In this document: one piece after another, positions 50,581 to 58,486 of the stretch
How the letters are laid out: each line of letters opens with the position of its first letter
Numbering within the stretch: the stretch's first letter is position 1
From: Paraburkholderia tropica
GTDB lineage: Bacteria; Pseudomonadota; Gammaproteobacteria; Burkholderiales; Burkholderiaceae
Assembly: GCF_900109265.1 (NCBI RefSeq)
Contig: NZ_FNZM01000013.1
Location: forward strand, 62,001-126,000
DNA: 64,000 nucleotides
Direction: 5' to 3'
The notes under the pieces: model-generated
Told to the model about the DNA's origin: nothing
Seen by the model: only the letters and a program-made list of their open reading frames with translations
Databases searched by the model: none
Program-made: the position numbers and the translations under genes

Positions 50581-52266
50581 ATGAAACCGTCCCGGGCGAT
50601 CGCGCGTAGCGTTCCTTTCCACGCGGCCGCCTGCGCGGCGCTCACGTTCCTCGCGAGCGGCATCGCGCACGCCCAGCACGCGCCCGACCTGCCGCTGCAC
50701 TGCGCCGATCTCGCGGGCGCGCTGCTGCCGCCCGCCGCCATCGGCCTGCCGACCAACGGCGCGCTCGTGCAAACCGCCACGATGATTCCCGCCACGGCCA
50801 ACGGCAACCTCAACGGGGACTTCTGCCGCCTGACCGGCGTGATCCGCGCACAGACGGCGGGCACGCCGGACATCCGCTTCGAAGTGAATCTGCCGAGCCG
50901 CTGGAATGGCCGCGCGCTGCAATTTGGCGGCGGCGGTTATAGCGGCGTAGTCGTCACCGGCACCGGACCGATGCCGTTCTCGCCGTACCGCGCGCCGCTC
51001 GCGCGCGGCTACGCCACGTTCGGCGACGACTCCGGCCACAACGGCGACGCCTCGGTCGCGACCTTCGGCCTGCTCGACGAAGCCGTGGTCAACTTCGGCT
51101 ATGCACATCTGAAGAAAACCCACGACGTGGCGCTCGCGCTGATCGAACGCGGCTACGGACGCGCGCCGGAGCACATGTATTTCGCCGGCGGATCGACCGG
51201 CGGACGCGAAGGCTACACGGTCATCCAGCGCTATCCCGACGATTACGACGGCGTGATCGCCAATTCGCCTGCACTGAATTTTTCGGGCGTGAGATTGATC
51301 GGCGTGGAACTCGGGCGGCTCGAATATCGCGTGCCCGGCGGCTTCGTGCCGCCCGCTTTGCTCGAACGCGTCTACGAGCGCACGATGCAGGCGTGCGACA
51401 CGCTCGACGGCGCCAGCGACGGCATTATCAGCAACGTCGAAGCCTGCCGCGCGCTGGAGCCGAAAATCATCGACTCGCTGCGCTGTCCCGCCGATGCTCT
51501 TGCATCGGCCGCGCCGTCCGTTTCTGCCGACGATTGCCTCACGCCGCCGCAACTCGCGACGCTGCTAAAACTGCGCGACGGCCTGCATCTGCCGTACGCG
51601 CTCGCCTGGAATGTCGACCGTTATCGCGGCTACAACGTGTTTCAGGGCACGCGCTTCACGAGCCTGCTCGGACTTGCGCATTCGCCCGAGCGCTCGCCGC
51701 AACTCACGTTTCGCGCGAACGGCTATCTCTACGCGCAAGGCGACGCCTACCTCAAATACTTCGTGACGCACGACCCGACCTTCGATTCGTCGAACTTCGA
51801 CGTGATGCATCCGGGCCGTTATCAGCAGCGGCTCGCCACGCTTTCGGCGACCATCGGCGCGATGAATCCGGACATCGCGCATTACATCGCGCGCGGCGGC
51901 AAACTCATCACGCTGCACGGACTCGCAGACGAAGTCATCAGCCCGAATCAGACCATCGCCTCGTATGAAGGTCTCGTCGCGCGTTACGGCCAGGTGCGCG
52001 TGGACAGTTTCATGCGGCTTTACATGGTGCCGGGTTATCAGCACGGCAACGGCGTGTTCATTCCGTCCGTCGATCTGATCGGCGCGCTCGACGACTGGGT
52101 TTCGCGAGGCAACGCGCCGGATACGCTCGTGACCACCGATATCGCGCAAGACACGAACGGACGCACGCGGCCTTTGTGCCGCTATCCCGCGTATCCGCGT
52201 TATCTCGGCAAGGGCAATCTGAATCTCGCGAGCAATTACGCGTGCGCAACGCCTTCTTCACCCTGA
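50581..52266 (+). CDS. Tannase/feruloyl-esterase-family secreted hydrolase
   Basis: A 561-residue exported esterase with a signal peptide of about 31 residues (SGIAHAQ). The catalytic triad can be placed at Ser205 (FAGGSTGGREG), Asp450 (HGLADEVISP) and His488 (PGYQHGNG). In most family members the Ser and His are each beside a Cys (the CS-D-HC motif, joined by a disulfide). Here Gly204 and Gly489 replace both. It probably cuts plant phenolic esters or similar compounds outside the cytoplasm. It may be cotranscribed with the transporter gene 123 bp upstream. Confidence 0.88.
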   Translation: MKPSRAIARSVPFHAAACAALTFLASGIAHAQHAPDLPLHCADLAGALLPPAAIGLPTNGALVQTATMIPATANGNLNGDFCRLTGVIRAQTAGTPDIRFEVNLPSRWNGRALQFGGGGYSGVVVTGTGPMPFSPYRAPLARGYATFGDDSGHNGDASVATFGLLDEAVVNFGYAHLKKTHDVALALIERGYGRAPEHMYFAGGSTGGREGYTVIQRYPDDYDGVIANSPALNFSGVRLIGVELGRLEYRVPGGFVPPALLERVYERTMQACDTLDGASDGIISNVEACRALEPKIIDSLRCPADALASAAPSVSADDCLTPPQLATLLKLRDGLHLPYALAWNVDRYRGYNVFQGTRFTSLLGLAHSPERSPQLTFRANGYLYAQGDAYLKYFVTHDPTFDSSNFDVMHPGRYQQRLATLSATIGAMNPDIAHYIARGGKLITLHGLADEVISPNQTIASYEGLVARYGQVRVDSFMRLYMVPGYQHGNGVFIPSVDLIGALDDWVSRGNAPDTLVTTDIAQDTNGRTRPLCRYPAYPRYLGKGNLNLASNYACATPSSP

Positions 52267-52316
52267 ATTACGCACGCGCGTCGTGCCCGCGTTAAACCCT
52301 GTCCGAACTGCAATGC

Positions 52317-52706
52317 TTACTGACGCTGCTGCTTTTGCAGATACGTCCGTATATCGCTCATCGACACGCGGCCCGTATGCGCCGTGTCGATCTGATCGAA
52401 ATGCTGCGCGATATAACCGAGTCCGCTGTCTTGCGCCTGGGTTTTCGTAATCGACGCGCCGTTACTGAGCGAGGCATTCGCGCCGAGCCGCGCTTCGATC
52501 CGAGACTGCGCCTCGTCCTGCAATTGCGTGCCCGTGGTGGGCGTCACAGGCGCGGGACGGTTCGACGGAAAAAACGGCCCATCGACGCCATGTGCGCCTT
52601 GCGGAAGCTGCACGGGCGCCACGGATTGCGTGGCCGCCTGCGCGTTGACGGCGGCCGCGCACACGACGAGCGGCACGATGCAGCAGAGCTTGTCGAATAA
52701 AGACAT
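52317..52706 (-). CDS. Exported small protein with an EF-hand-like C-terminus
   Basis: A 129-residue protein with a signal peptide (about 1-24). The last 30 residues (HFDQIDTAHTGRVSMSDIRT) resemble one EF-hand loop (D-x-A-H-T-G-x-V-S-x-x-D), although several ligand positions are weak. The middle is Pro/Thr/Asn-rich and probably unfolded. The ATG two codons inside the frame is preferred to a GTG. Calcium binding is only a guess. It lies 67 bp downstream of the S10 peptidase gene in the same direction. Confidence 0.65.
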   Translation of the reverse strand: MSLFDKLCCIVPLVVCAAAVNAQAATQSVAPVQLPQGAHGVDGPFFPSNRPAPVTPTTGTQLQDEAQSRIEARLGANASLSNGASITKTQAQDSGLGYIAQHFDQIDTAHTGRVSMSDIRTYLQKQQRQ

Positions 52707-52773
52707 GATCACTCGCTTTCAATAGATGAAGAACCGGTCCTCGCGCGTGCGCGCCGACGACCGGTGCTGAGCG

Positions 52774-54603
52774 TTACTGCAACGTAGCGGTTTGCGCCGT
52801 TTCGGTAGCCGTCGTTGTGGCCGTGGTAGTCGGGGTACTGCCTGAACTTTCATCCGACCACGGCGCGGGCAACGTCCAGAGCGAGAGCGCCAAAGGAATC
52901 GGCTGCCCCGCGTAGTAATTGACCAGATCGGCTTTCATTTTCGGCCGCGCAACGTCGTCGAGATAAATCATGTGGCCGCCGGGGAAAAAATTCACCTGCA
53001 AATTCGGGCTCAAACCCGCCACCGTCTGCAATCGCGCGAGCTGCTTTTCCGTATTGAAGAACGGCGTCGCGAGATCGTGATAGCCGTTCTCCGAGAGCAC
53101 CTTCAAGTTCGGATTCAGTTTGATCGCGCCGACCAGATCGGGCAAGGTGTCCGGCAAGGTCTCGCCGTCGTGCGAAAAATCCCAGACCTGAATGATCGCG
53201 TCGTTCAGCGGCATATAGGTCGCGTTCGGCGCGGTGTAGCCGAGATAATCGGGCATCTGCGTCGCGAGCGCGGTGGTGAACGGCTGCGAAATCAGAATAT
53301 CCGACGGGTCGCTATCGGCCTGCAGACGCGGATCGGAATTCGGCAGCGAAACACGTCCGTCGTAACGGCCGATCGTGGTGCCGGGAATCATCGCGTTGTT
53401 AAAGGGGTTCGTATTGAAGTAACCCTGCAAGCCCTGCATCGTCAGACTCGACGGCCACTGCCACGACTCCAGTGTGCGCGTGGGCGGCAAGACCGGTGTG
53501 CCCAGCGCATCGGGAATGCCCAACTGACTCAACACCCAGGTTTGCGCGTACTTCTTGAAATGGTTGTACTGGCCGGTTGCGAAAATTTCCGATTGCTGCG
53601 CGAACAGTCCCTGATCGATCAGACGTGGTGAAGCCAGATTGAAATACGCCGCCACTTCCGCGTAGCCGGGGTAATAGCCCGCGAGCGTATCGGTGTCGAG
53701 CGCCAAACCCGCGGTGGAATTCTCGATCGCCGTGGCTTCGATGGCATCGGCGTAATAGTTGAGAATTGCCGATTGCAGCACGATGCCCGTCAATTTCACG
53801 CCCGACGCCTCCAGCGCAAGCGCGAGCATGTCCGTCCGCGGCGTACCGTACGATTCGCCGTAAAGATATATAGGCGACGCGCTGCGATTGTTCACCGCCA
53901 GATAGCGCTGAATGAAATCGCGCATGACGTTCACGTCCGGATCGCAGCCCCAGAACTTCTGGTTCGTATTCGGCAGAATCGCTTCCGACAAACCCGTTCC
54001 CGGCGGATCGATAAAGACCATGTCCGTGGTGTCGATCAGGCTTTCCGTATTATCGACGAGCGGATAATTCGGCCAGTTCGTCATGAGCGGATCGGGCGTG
54101 GCCACGCGCGTGGGCGCGAACGAACCGAGCCGCAGCCAGATCGACGACGAACCCGGGCCGCCGTTATACACGAAGGTCACGGGGCGCGGCGAACCGTTGG
54201 TGCTCGGCGCGGTGTACGCCACGTAAGACATGCTCGCTTCAGCATTGCCTTTTGTATCTCGCGCCGTTAAGTGGCCGGTTGTCGTGGTGTAGTTGATCGT
54301 GGTGCTGCCCGAGGTCCACTGGTAATGCATGACCGCGGACCGTTCCGCGACTTGCGTCGGCGCGAGGCCGTCGCCCGCGTTGAGCGAATACGCAACGGGA
54401 TCGGAATAAGGCCGGTTGGCCGCGGAAGATTGGCTTGCATCCTGCGCATTCGCCGACACCTGTTTAAAGGCCGTTGCGGATGCACCCGAACCACTATCGC
54501 CGCCGCATCCCGCGAGCATCAGCGCGGCGATACATAACGCGCTCGCACTGCGCATGGCAAAAATACGGGAGTGAAGCAAGCCGGAGCTGCCGTCTGATTT
54601 CAT
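52774..54603 (-). CDS. S10 serine-carboxypeptidase-like lipoprotein
   Basis: A 609-residue exported lipoprotein (LAGC, Cys33). S10 family features are TFVYNGGPGSSSIWLRLG (oxyanion loop), the nucleophile Ser251 in YLYGESYGTPR, Asp in GYHDLATP, and His in FPGGHMIYL. Such enzymes cut C-terminal residues from peptides or act as acyltransferases. The last 30 residues are a Thr/Ala low-complexity tail. AAGGGGCAATA precedes the ATG. A cell-surface or periplasmic location is likely. Confidence 0.9.
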   Translation of the reverse strand: MKSDGSSGLLHSRIFAMRSASALCIAALMLAGCGGDSGSGASATAFKQVSANAQDASQSSAANRPYSDPVAYSLNAGDGLAPTQVAERSAVMHYQWTSGSTTINYTTTTGHLTARDTKGNAEASMSYVAYTAPSTNGSPRPVTFVYNGGPGSSSIWLRLGSFAPTRVATPDPLMTNWPNYPLVDNTESLIDTTDMVFIDPPGTGLSEAILPNTNQKFWGCDPDVNVMRDFIQRYLAVNNRSASPIYLYGESYGTPRTDMLALALEASGVKLTGIVLQSAILNYYADAIEATAIENSTAGLALDTDTLAGYYPGYAEVAAYFNLASPRLIDQGLFAQQSEIFATGQYNHFKKYAQTWVLSQLGIPDALGTPVLPPTRTLESWQWPSSLTMQGLQGYFNTNPFNNAMIPGTTIGRYDGRVSLPNSDPRLQADSDPSDILISQPFTTALATQMPDYLGYTAPNATYMPLNDAIIQVWDFSHDGETLPDTLPDLVGAIKLNPNLKVLSENGYHDLATPFFNTEKQLARLQTVAGLSPNLQVNFFPGGHMIYLDDVARPKMKADLVNYYAGQPIPLALSLWTLPAPWSDESSGSTPTTTATTTATETAQTATLQ

Positions 54604-54980
54604 TATTGCCCCTTCGAATATCAATGCGCTACGCGAAAGCCGCCTGCGCCCGGCAGGCGTGTGAGAGGCGCCTCGTATTCGCATGGAAGCGAGCGGTGCG
54701 CGGCGGCTGACATTCGGCTTTCCATCCCTGACGCTATTCATTCAATTAATTGAATTGAATATCATCAGGAATACTATGCATCTGCAATGCATAGCACGGG
54801 CAAGGTCATTGCCTGTGGAAATCTTCCCCGGATGAAATATTTTGTAATGAGGATGGCAAGGGAAAAATAGAAGGCACCAGGGGGCTTTGTCAAGGCGTAG
54901 ATTCGCGCCATGCGCCGTGAATGCGCATGGCGGTAACGATGGGATCGAACAGCGAAAAGCGGACCGCGAGGAGGAAAGAA
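54604..54980. other. AT-rich intergenic region with two palindromes
   Basis: It holds the perfect palindrome TTCAATTAATTGAA (54741-54754) and a perfect 8-bp inverted repeat CTATGCAT-CTGCA-ATGCATAG (54774-54794). They lie upstream of the S10 gene and are candidate operators. No protein-coding frame with local codon bias is visible. Confidence 0.55.
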
Positions 54981-55799
54981 TTACGCAGAGGGAGAACGGT
55001 TTGCGGCACGCTGCGGAATGAAGGCCACGCAAAGCACGATAAAGACCAGCAAAATGACGGAAGCGTACAGCCGGCTAAAATGCAGGCCGCCTTGCGCCAC
55101 CGGTTTGTCGAGCAGATCACCGAGCGTCGCGCCAAGCGGGCGCGTCAGCACGAATGCGGCCCAGAACAACGCGGTGCGCGACACGCCACGCCACAGCCAC
55201 AACAATCCCACGACGACCAGCGCCGCGCCGAAGATGGCCGCACCGACTTCGAAGCCGAGACCGAGGCCACCGCGATCGTCGCCCGCAACCCAGTCGCCGA
55301 GCGCGGTGCCGAGCGTTTGCGAAAAGAGAATCGTGGTCCAGTAAAACCATTCGACGCGGGGCGTATTCACGCTCTCGATCGACACGGTGCCTTCGCTGCG
55401 ATACCAGATCGCGAGACTCAAGACGAGCAGCGCCACGATAATCGCCACGCCGCCCGGATAGCCGATGCCGAGCGAGCGATCGCAGAAGTCGGCGAGCGTC
55501 GTGCCCAGCGTCGTGGTCGCCACAATCGTGGCCCAGTAAAGCGCAGCGCTGAATTGATACGCGCGTACCTGCGCGGAAACGAGCACGACGAATGCCGCGA
55601 GAAAAATCAGCGTGCCCACGAGATAACCGAGATTCAACGACATGGTGACCCAGTCGCCGCCCGTCTCGCCCAGCGTGGTTGCAGCGATCTTGATGATCCA
55701 GAAGCCCAGCGTGAGAGCCGGAACCTTGCTTGCCGCTTCCAGCAGCGGTTTCTCGGTGGTGGTAGTCAAGAGGAGCCTCCAGGCGGACGCAACGTCCAT
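54981..55799 (-). CDS. COG4705-type membrane protein with four internal repeats
   Basis: A 272-residue protein with about eight to ten membrane helices. The motif T-(T)-LG-x-T-x2-D recurs at about 40-50 (TTLGETGGDW), 96-105 (TTLGTTLADF), 162-170 (TLGTALGDW) and 221-229 (PLGATLGDL), roughly every 60 residues. This suggests a four-fold duplicated fold with acidic residues inside the membrane, as in ion carriers. Its function is not established. A PmrA/QseB-like direct repeat lies just upstream. Confidence 0.8.
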   Translation of the reverse strand: MDVASAWRLLLTTTTEKPLLEAASKVPALTLGFWIIKIAATTLGETGGDWVTMSLNLGYLVGTLIFLAAFVVLVSAQVRAYQFSAALYWATIVATTTLGTTLADFCDRSLGIGYPGGVAIIVALLVLSLAIWYRSEGTVSIESVNTPRVEWFYWTTILFSQTLGTALGDWVAGDDRGGLGLGFEVGAAIFGAALVVVGLLWLWRGVSRTALFWAAFVLTRPLGATLGDLLDKPVAQGGLHFSRLYASVILLVFIVLCVAFIPQRAANRSPSA

Positions 55800-55812
55800 G
55801 GAAACGCTCTAA

Positions 55813-55844
55813 GCTATAGGGGCCCGACTTAAGAGAACCTTACG
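55813..55844 (-). promoter_or_regulatory. PmrA/QseB-like box and -10 element
   Basis: On the minus strand CGTAAG-GTTCT-CTTAAG (55844-55828) fits the (C/T)TTAA(T/G)-N5-(C/T)TTAA(T/G) box of PmrA/BasR/QseB response regulators with one mismatch. It is followed nine bases later by TATAGC (55818-55813), a -10-like element. This would make the COG4705 gene a target of such a regulator. Confidence 0.5.
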
Positions 55845-55889
55845 GCAAGGCAGAGTCATCATTGCAGTCGTCGATGCGAGACGATTATC

Positions 55890-55919
55890 TTGACACGAAG
55901 AAAGGTCGCTGTTTCGAAT
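55890..55919 (+). promoter_or_regulatory. Possible promoter of the 73-residue gene
   Basis: A perfect TTGACA at 55890-55895, then 18 bases, then TCGAAT at 55914-55919 as a weak -10. Confidence 0.35.
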
Positions 55920-55975
55920 AGGCCGAAACCACCGGCAGGCTCAAGTTTTCGATTTATTTGCCGATACGTGCAGTG

Positions 55976-56197
55976 ATGAATACAACAATCGCCCACACAC
56001 AAGCTGGCAGCATCATCCGCACCGCAACGAAACTGTTCGACCTTGTGGTGGAGTCACGACAGATCGATGCACGTTCCCCCGAAGGCATCGAGCTATACAG
56101 CGAGATCGTCTATGGCGCACTCTGGCGAGCGGCGCCGCGAGCAACCATGCAAGAGTTGCTCGAACTGTTTGACGAGCCGGTCAGCGCGGTCGCCTGA
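55976..56197 (+). CDS. Small helical protein of unknown function
   Basis: A 73-residue protein that I do not recognise (MNTTIAHTQAGSIIRTATKL). It appears to be mostly helical with acidic ends and conserved-looking VESRQIDARSPEGIELYSEI. The ATG gives the most regular start; a TTG 18 bases upstream is the alternative. It has no signal peptide. It converges with the DksA-like gene. Confidence 0.55.
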   Translation: MNTTIAHTQAGSIIRTATKLFDLVVESRQIDARSPEGIELYSEIVYGALWRAAPRATMQELLELFDEPVSAVA

Positions 56198-56290
56198 CAC
56201 GCTGACCTGAGCGGTTCGAGACCACGCGGTCTTGCGCGACGTCTCGATCCCGCCAGCCCCAACATCCGTGCGAACGGTTTCCGACGGCAC

Positions 56291-56665
56291 TTACTGCCGG
56301 GCGTCGCGCACACTTTGCTCCTGCACCGTCACTACCGCTTCGGGCAGCGCTTTCAGCCGCTCGATGGGAATGGGATCGCCGCTCTCATCGGAAAAGCCAT
56401 ACGTGCCGTCGGCGATTTTTTCCAGCGCGCGTTGAATATCGGCAATACGCTGCTGATTCACATTGCGCAGCGCCTGATTCGCGATATCCTGCTCCATCTT
56501 CTGGGCGTCGTCTTCGTATTCCTCGGCCTCCGCACCAGTCGCTTCTTCCCTGTCGCGTTCCGCGCCAATGGTGTTTTCCTCGCTGCCCAGCACGTCGCGT
56601 TGCATCTCCAGCAAGCGCTTGCGTTGCTCTTCGATGAACGCTGCGCTCAGTGTCTGTCCGGTCAT
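56291..56665 (-). CDS. DksA/TraR-like protein without zinc-finger cysteines
   Basis: A 124-residue protein with the DksA-type layout: a coiled-coil front (about 10-85, with acidic residues EEYEDDAQKMEQD near its tip) and the C-terminal GTYGFSDESGDPIPIERLKA then LPEA. In DksA this end carries a CxxC...CxxC zinc site; here Ser, Val and Glu replace it and the protein has no Cys at all. Zinc-free DksA relatives can work under zinc limitation. It probably binds RNA polymerase to adjust transcription. Confidence 0.8.
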   Translation of the reverse strand: MTGQTLSAAFIEEQRKRLLEMQRDVLGSEENTIGAERDREEATGAEAEEYEDDAQKMEQDIANQALRNVNQQRIADIQRALEKIADGTYGFSDESGDPIPIERLKALPEAVVTVQEQSVRDARQ

Positions 56666-57018
56666 GTCGATTCTCCGAAGAAAAGACCAAGGCGGTGGTT
56701 TAGTGCGTCACGCGATTGAACGGCGCGCTCACTACGCGGCCATCCATTCGACTGATCCATAGCCGAAATTCATCCTACAAATTGCTTTCAATCGATGAAC
56801 ACGCACTGCACATACGCCGCTTGATTCGCTGATCGAGCATAGCACCCGGCATATAAAGCGCTGAGCCTCGACGCAAAGCTGCAAAAGCCGCCGTTCAAAC
56901 TGTACTCTCATCAACCGCCCGGATTTGTGCATTCCGCGACTCACTGTGTCCTTTTAACCTGTGACACATGATGGCGTCGCATCCAGTCGCGCGACGCCCC
57001 GAATCAGGAGCGCAACGA
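56666..57018. other. Intergenic region upstream of two regulators
   Basis: A 353-bp gap. I see no protein gene. It contains promoter-like AT-rich parts (CATATAAAGC near 56850, TTTTAACC near 56953) for the LysR side. Confidence 0.45.
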
Positions 57019-57111
57019 ATGAAAGGATCGATCTGTCGATGGTGTCAATGGTGCCGATGGCCGGCGCGCACGCGCGCCTTGTCGCCGCAAACGGCAAGGA
57101 GCGGCGCGTGA
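57019..57111 (+). CDS. Possible Cys/Trp leader peptide upstream of a LysR gene
   Basis: AGGAG at a normal distance precedes an ATG opening a 30-codon frame, MKGSICRWCQWCRWPARTRA and ten more residues. Its stop overlaps the GTG start of the LysR gene (GTGA). Three Cys and three Trp alternate in nine residues, which is unusual by chance. It could be a leader peptide that senses Cys- or Trp-tRNA supply or redox state and couples to LysR translation. The alternative is that this DNA encodes an extended N-terminus of LysR in another frame (ATG at 57039). Confidence 0.4.
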   Translation: MKGSICRWCQWCRWPARTRALSPQTARSGA

Positions 57112-58025
57112 ACCTGCTGGAAGCCATGCGGATCTACGTGAGAGTGGTCGAACGCGGCAGCATGTCGGGCGCCGCGCGCGATCTGGACATCGGTCAGCCT
57201 GCCGTGAGCGAACGGATCGAACGGCTGGAGAAGTATCTCGGCTGCCAATTGCTGCTGCGCAATGCGCGTACGTTTCAATGTACGCCGGAAGGCATCCTCT
57301 TTCTCGAACGCAGCAAATTCGTGCTCGGCGCCGTGGAGCAGGTATTAGCGGAAGTGGCCAACGACGAGCACATTGTCAAGGGCACGATCCGCATTGCTGC
57401 GCCGCACTGCCTCGGTGAAACGATCTTGCCGGAAGGATTGAAACGCGTGCGCGATCTGTATCCGCGCCTCGATATCGAACTGGTGCTGAACGACAAGATC
57501 GCCGATCTCGTGACCGAAGGCGTGGATATTTCGTTTCGCGTCGGACCACTTGCGGACGGCGCGTATATTGCTTGGCCGCTCGGTCAGATCCGCCGTCTGC
57601 TGGTGGCCTCGCCCGACTATCTTGAGCGGCACACGGCCATCGAATCGCCGGCCCAACTCGCGGAGCACAATTTCATTCGCGTGAAAGGCACGTTCGACGC
57701 CAACCAGTTGCCGCTCGCGCTCGACAGCGACATCGTCGACAGCGTGCCGATCCGCACGACGATCAAGACCACGCATTGGCGGCCGATGTACGAAATGGTG
57801 CTTGCGGGCGCGGGCTTGTGCGTGCTGGAGGAACCGGCGGCCACCGCCGCCATCGAAGCAGGTCGTCTCGCGCATGTGCTGCCCGCCTGGGAAGTGCCGG
57901 CGCTCGCGCTCAATCTGCTGATTCGTCCACAACGGCCCGTACCGGCGCGCGTGCGCAAAATCGTCGATACGTTGAAGGATTTTATGGCCGAGACATTCGA
58001 GCACCGCGAGAAAGCGGAAGTCTGA
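57108..58025 (+). CDS. LysR-type regulator
   Basis: A 305-residue LysR protein. I use the GTG start because AAGGAG lies seven bases upstream and the family pattern begins (V/M)NLLEAMRIYVRVVERGSM, with helix-turn-helix AARDLDIGQPAVSERIERLE. The frame is open upstream, so a longer form with 23 extra residues is possible. The start overlaps the stop of a possible Cys/Trp leader peptide. Its target is not obvious; neighbours are a small membrane protein and a GGDEF protein. Confidence 0.85.
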   Translation: MNLLEAMRIYVRVVERGSMSGAARDLDIGQPAVSERIERLEKYLGCQLLLRNARTFQCTPEGILFLERSKFVLGAVEQVLAEVANDEHIVKGTIRIAAPHCLGETILPEGLKRVRDLYPRLDIELVLNDKIADLVTEGVDISFRVGPLADGAYIAWPLGQIRRLLVASPDYLERHTAIESPAQLAEHNFIRVKGTFDANQLPLALDSDIVDSVPIRTTIKTTHWRPMYEMVLAGAGLCVLEEPAATAAIEAGRLAHVLPAWEVPALALNLLIRPQRPVPARVRKIVDTLKDFMAETFEHREKAEV

Positions 58026-58040
58026 TAAATCATGCGACCC

Positions 58041-58108
58041 GGAAAGCGGCAACCTGATCAATTAATCAGGAATGCAAATAGTGATTGCATTGAAGGTTGC
58101 CGTCTTCC
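58041..58108. other. Nested stem-loop element after the LysR gene
   Basis: The outer stem GGAAAGCGGCAACCT (58041-58055) pairs with 58094-58108 over 15 positions with one mismatch and one wobble. Inside are CCTGAT-N6-ATCAGG (58053-58070, sharing three bases with the outer stem) and AATGCAA-N7-TTGCATT (58071-58091). The result could be a three-way RNA junction or a cruciform. It lies in the 181-bp gap before the small membrane protein gene. Confidence 0.55.
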
Positions 58109-58146
58109 GCTCCGTTTCGCTCGTGTGCATCGCCCTGAACCGCGTA

Positions 58147-58176
58147 TTGATCGTCGGCGCAGGGCAATGCCATAAT
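58147..58176 (+). promoter_or_regulatory. Promoter of the 47-residue membrane protein
   Basis: TTGATC (58147-58152), 18 bases, CATAAT (58171-58176). Transcription would begin about 24 bases before the ATG. A hairpin (58159-58184) overlaps the promoter. Confidence 0.5.
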
Positions 58177-58206
58177 GCCCCTGCAGACCTTCAAAGGGAG
58201 TCGGCC

Positions 58207-58350
58207 ATGAAACGTGAGTCGCGGAATCGCCGCCAGCGCTTTCTGCACGATCTGAAGTGGATTGCCATTCTCTGGGGCATCGGTTTTGGCGCCACCGTCC
58301 TGCTGACCCTGCCGTTTCACTTCCTGGTCATGGCGATGATCCACAAATAG
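58207..58350 (+). CDS. Small single-pass membrane protein
   Basis: A 47-residue protein: a basic front (MKRESRNRRQRFLHDLKW) and a hydrophobic segment IAILWGIGFGATVLLTLPFH that should cross the membrane, ending with AMIHK. AAAGGGAG precedes the ATG, and a promoter fits upstream. I do not recognise it. The basic front suggests N-terminus inside. It is small enough to be missed by routine gene calling. Confidence 0.65.
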   Translation: MKRESRNRRQRFLHDLKWIAILWGIGFGATVLLTLPFHFLVMAMIHK

Positions 58351-58486
58351 CATCGCGCGCAGCATTTCATCATATGAATCAACGTGGTTCGGCACGTATT
58401 TTTTACACGTCCGCCGCACTCGGGCACTCAAGTTTGCGTGGAAAATGCCGTTGACCCGTGCTTGACGGCACACCACGGAACCCGCA

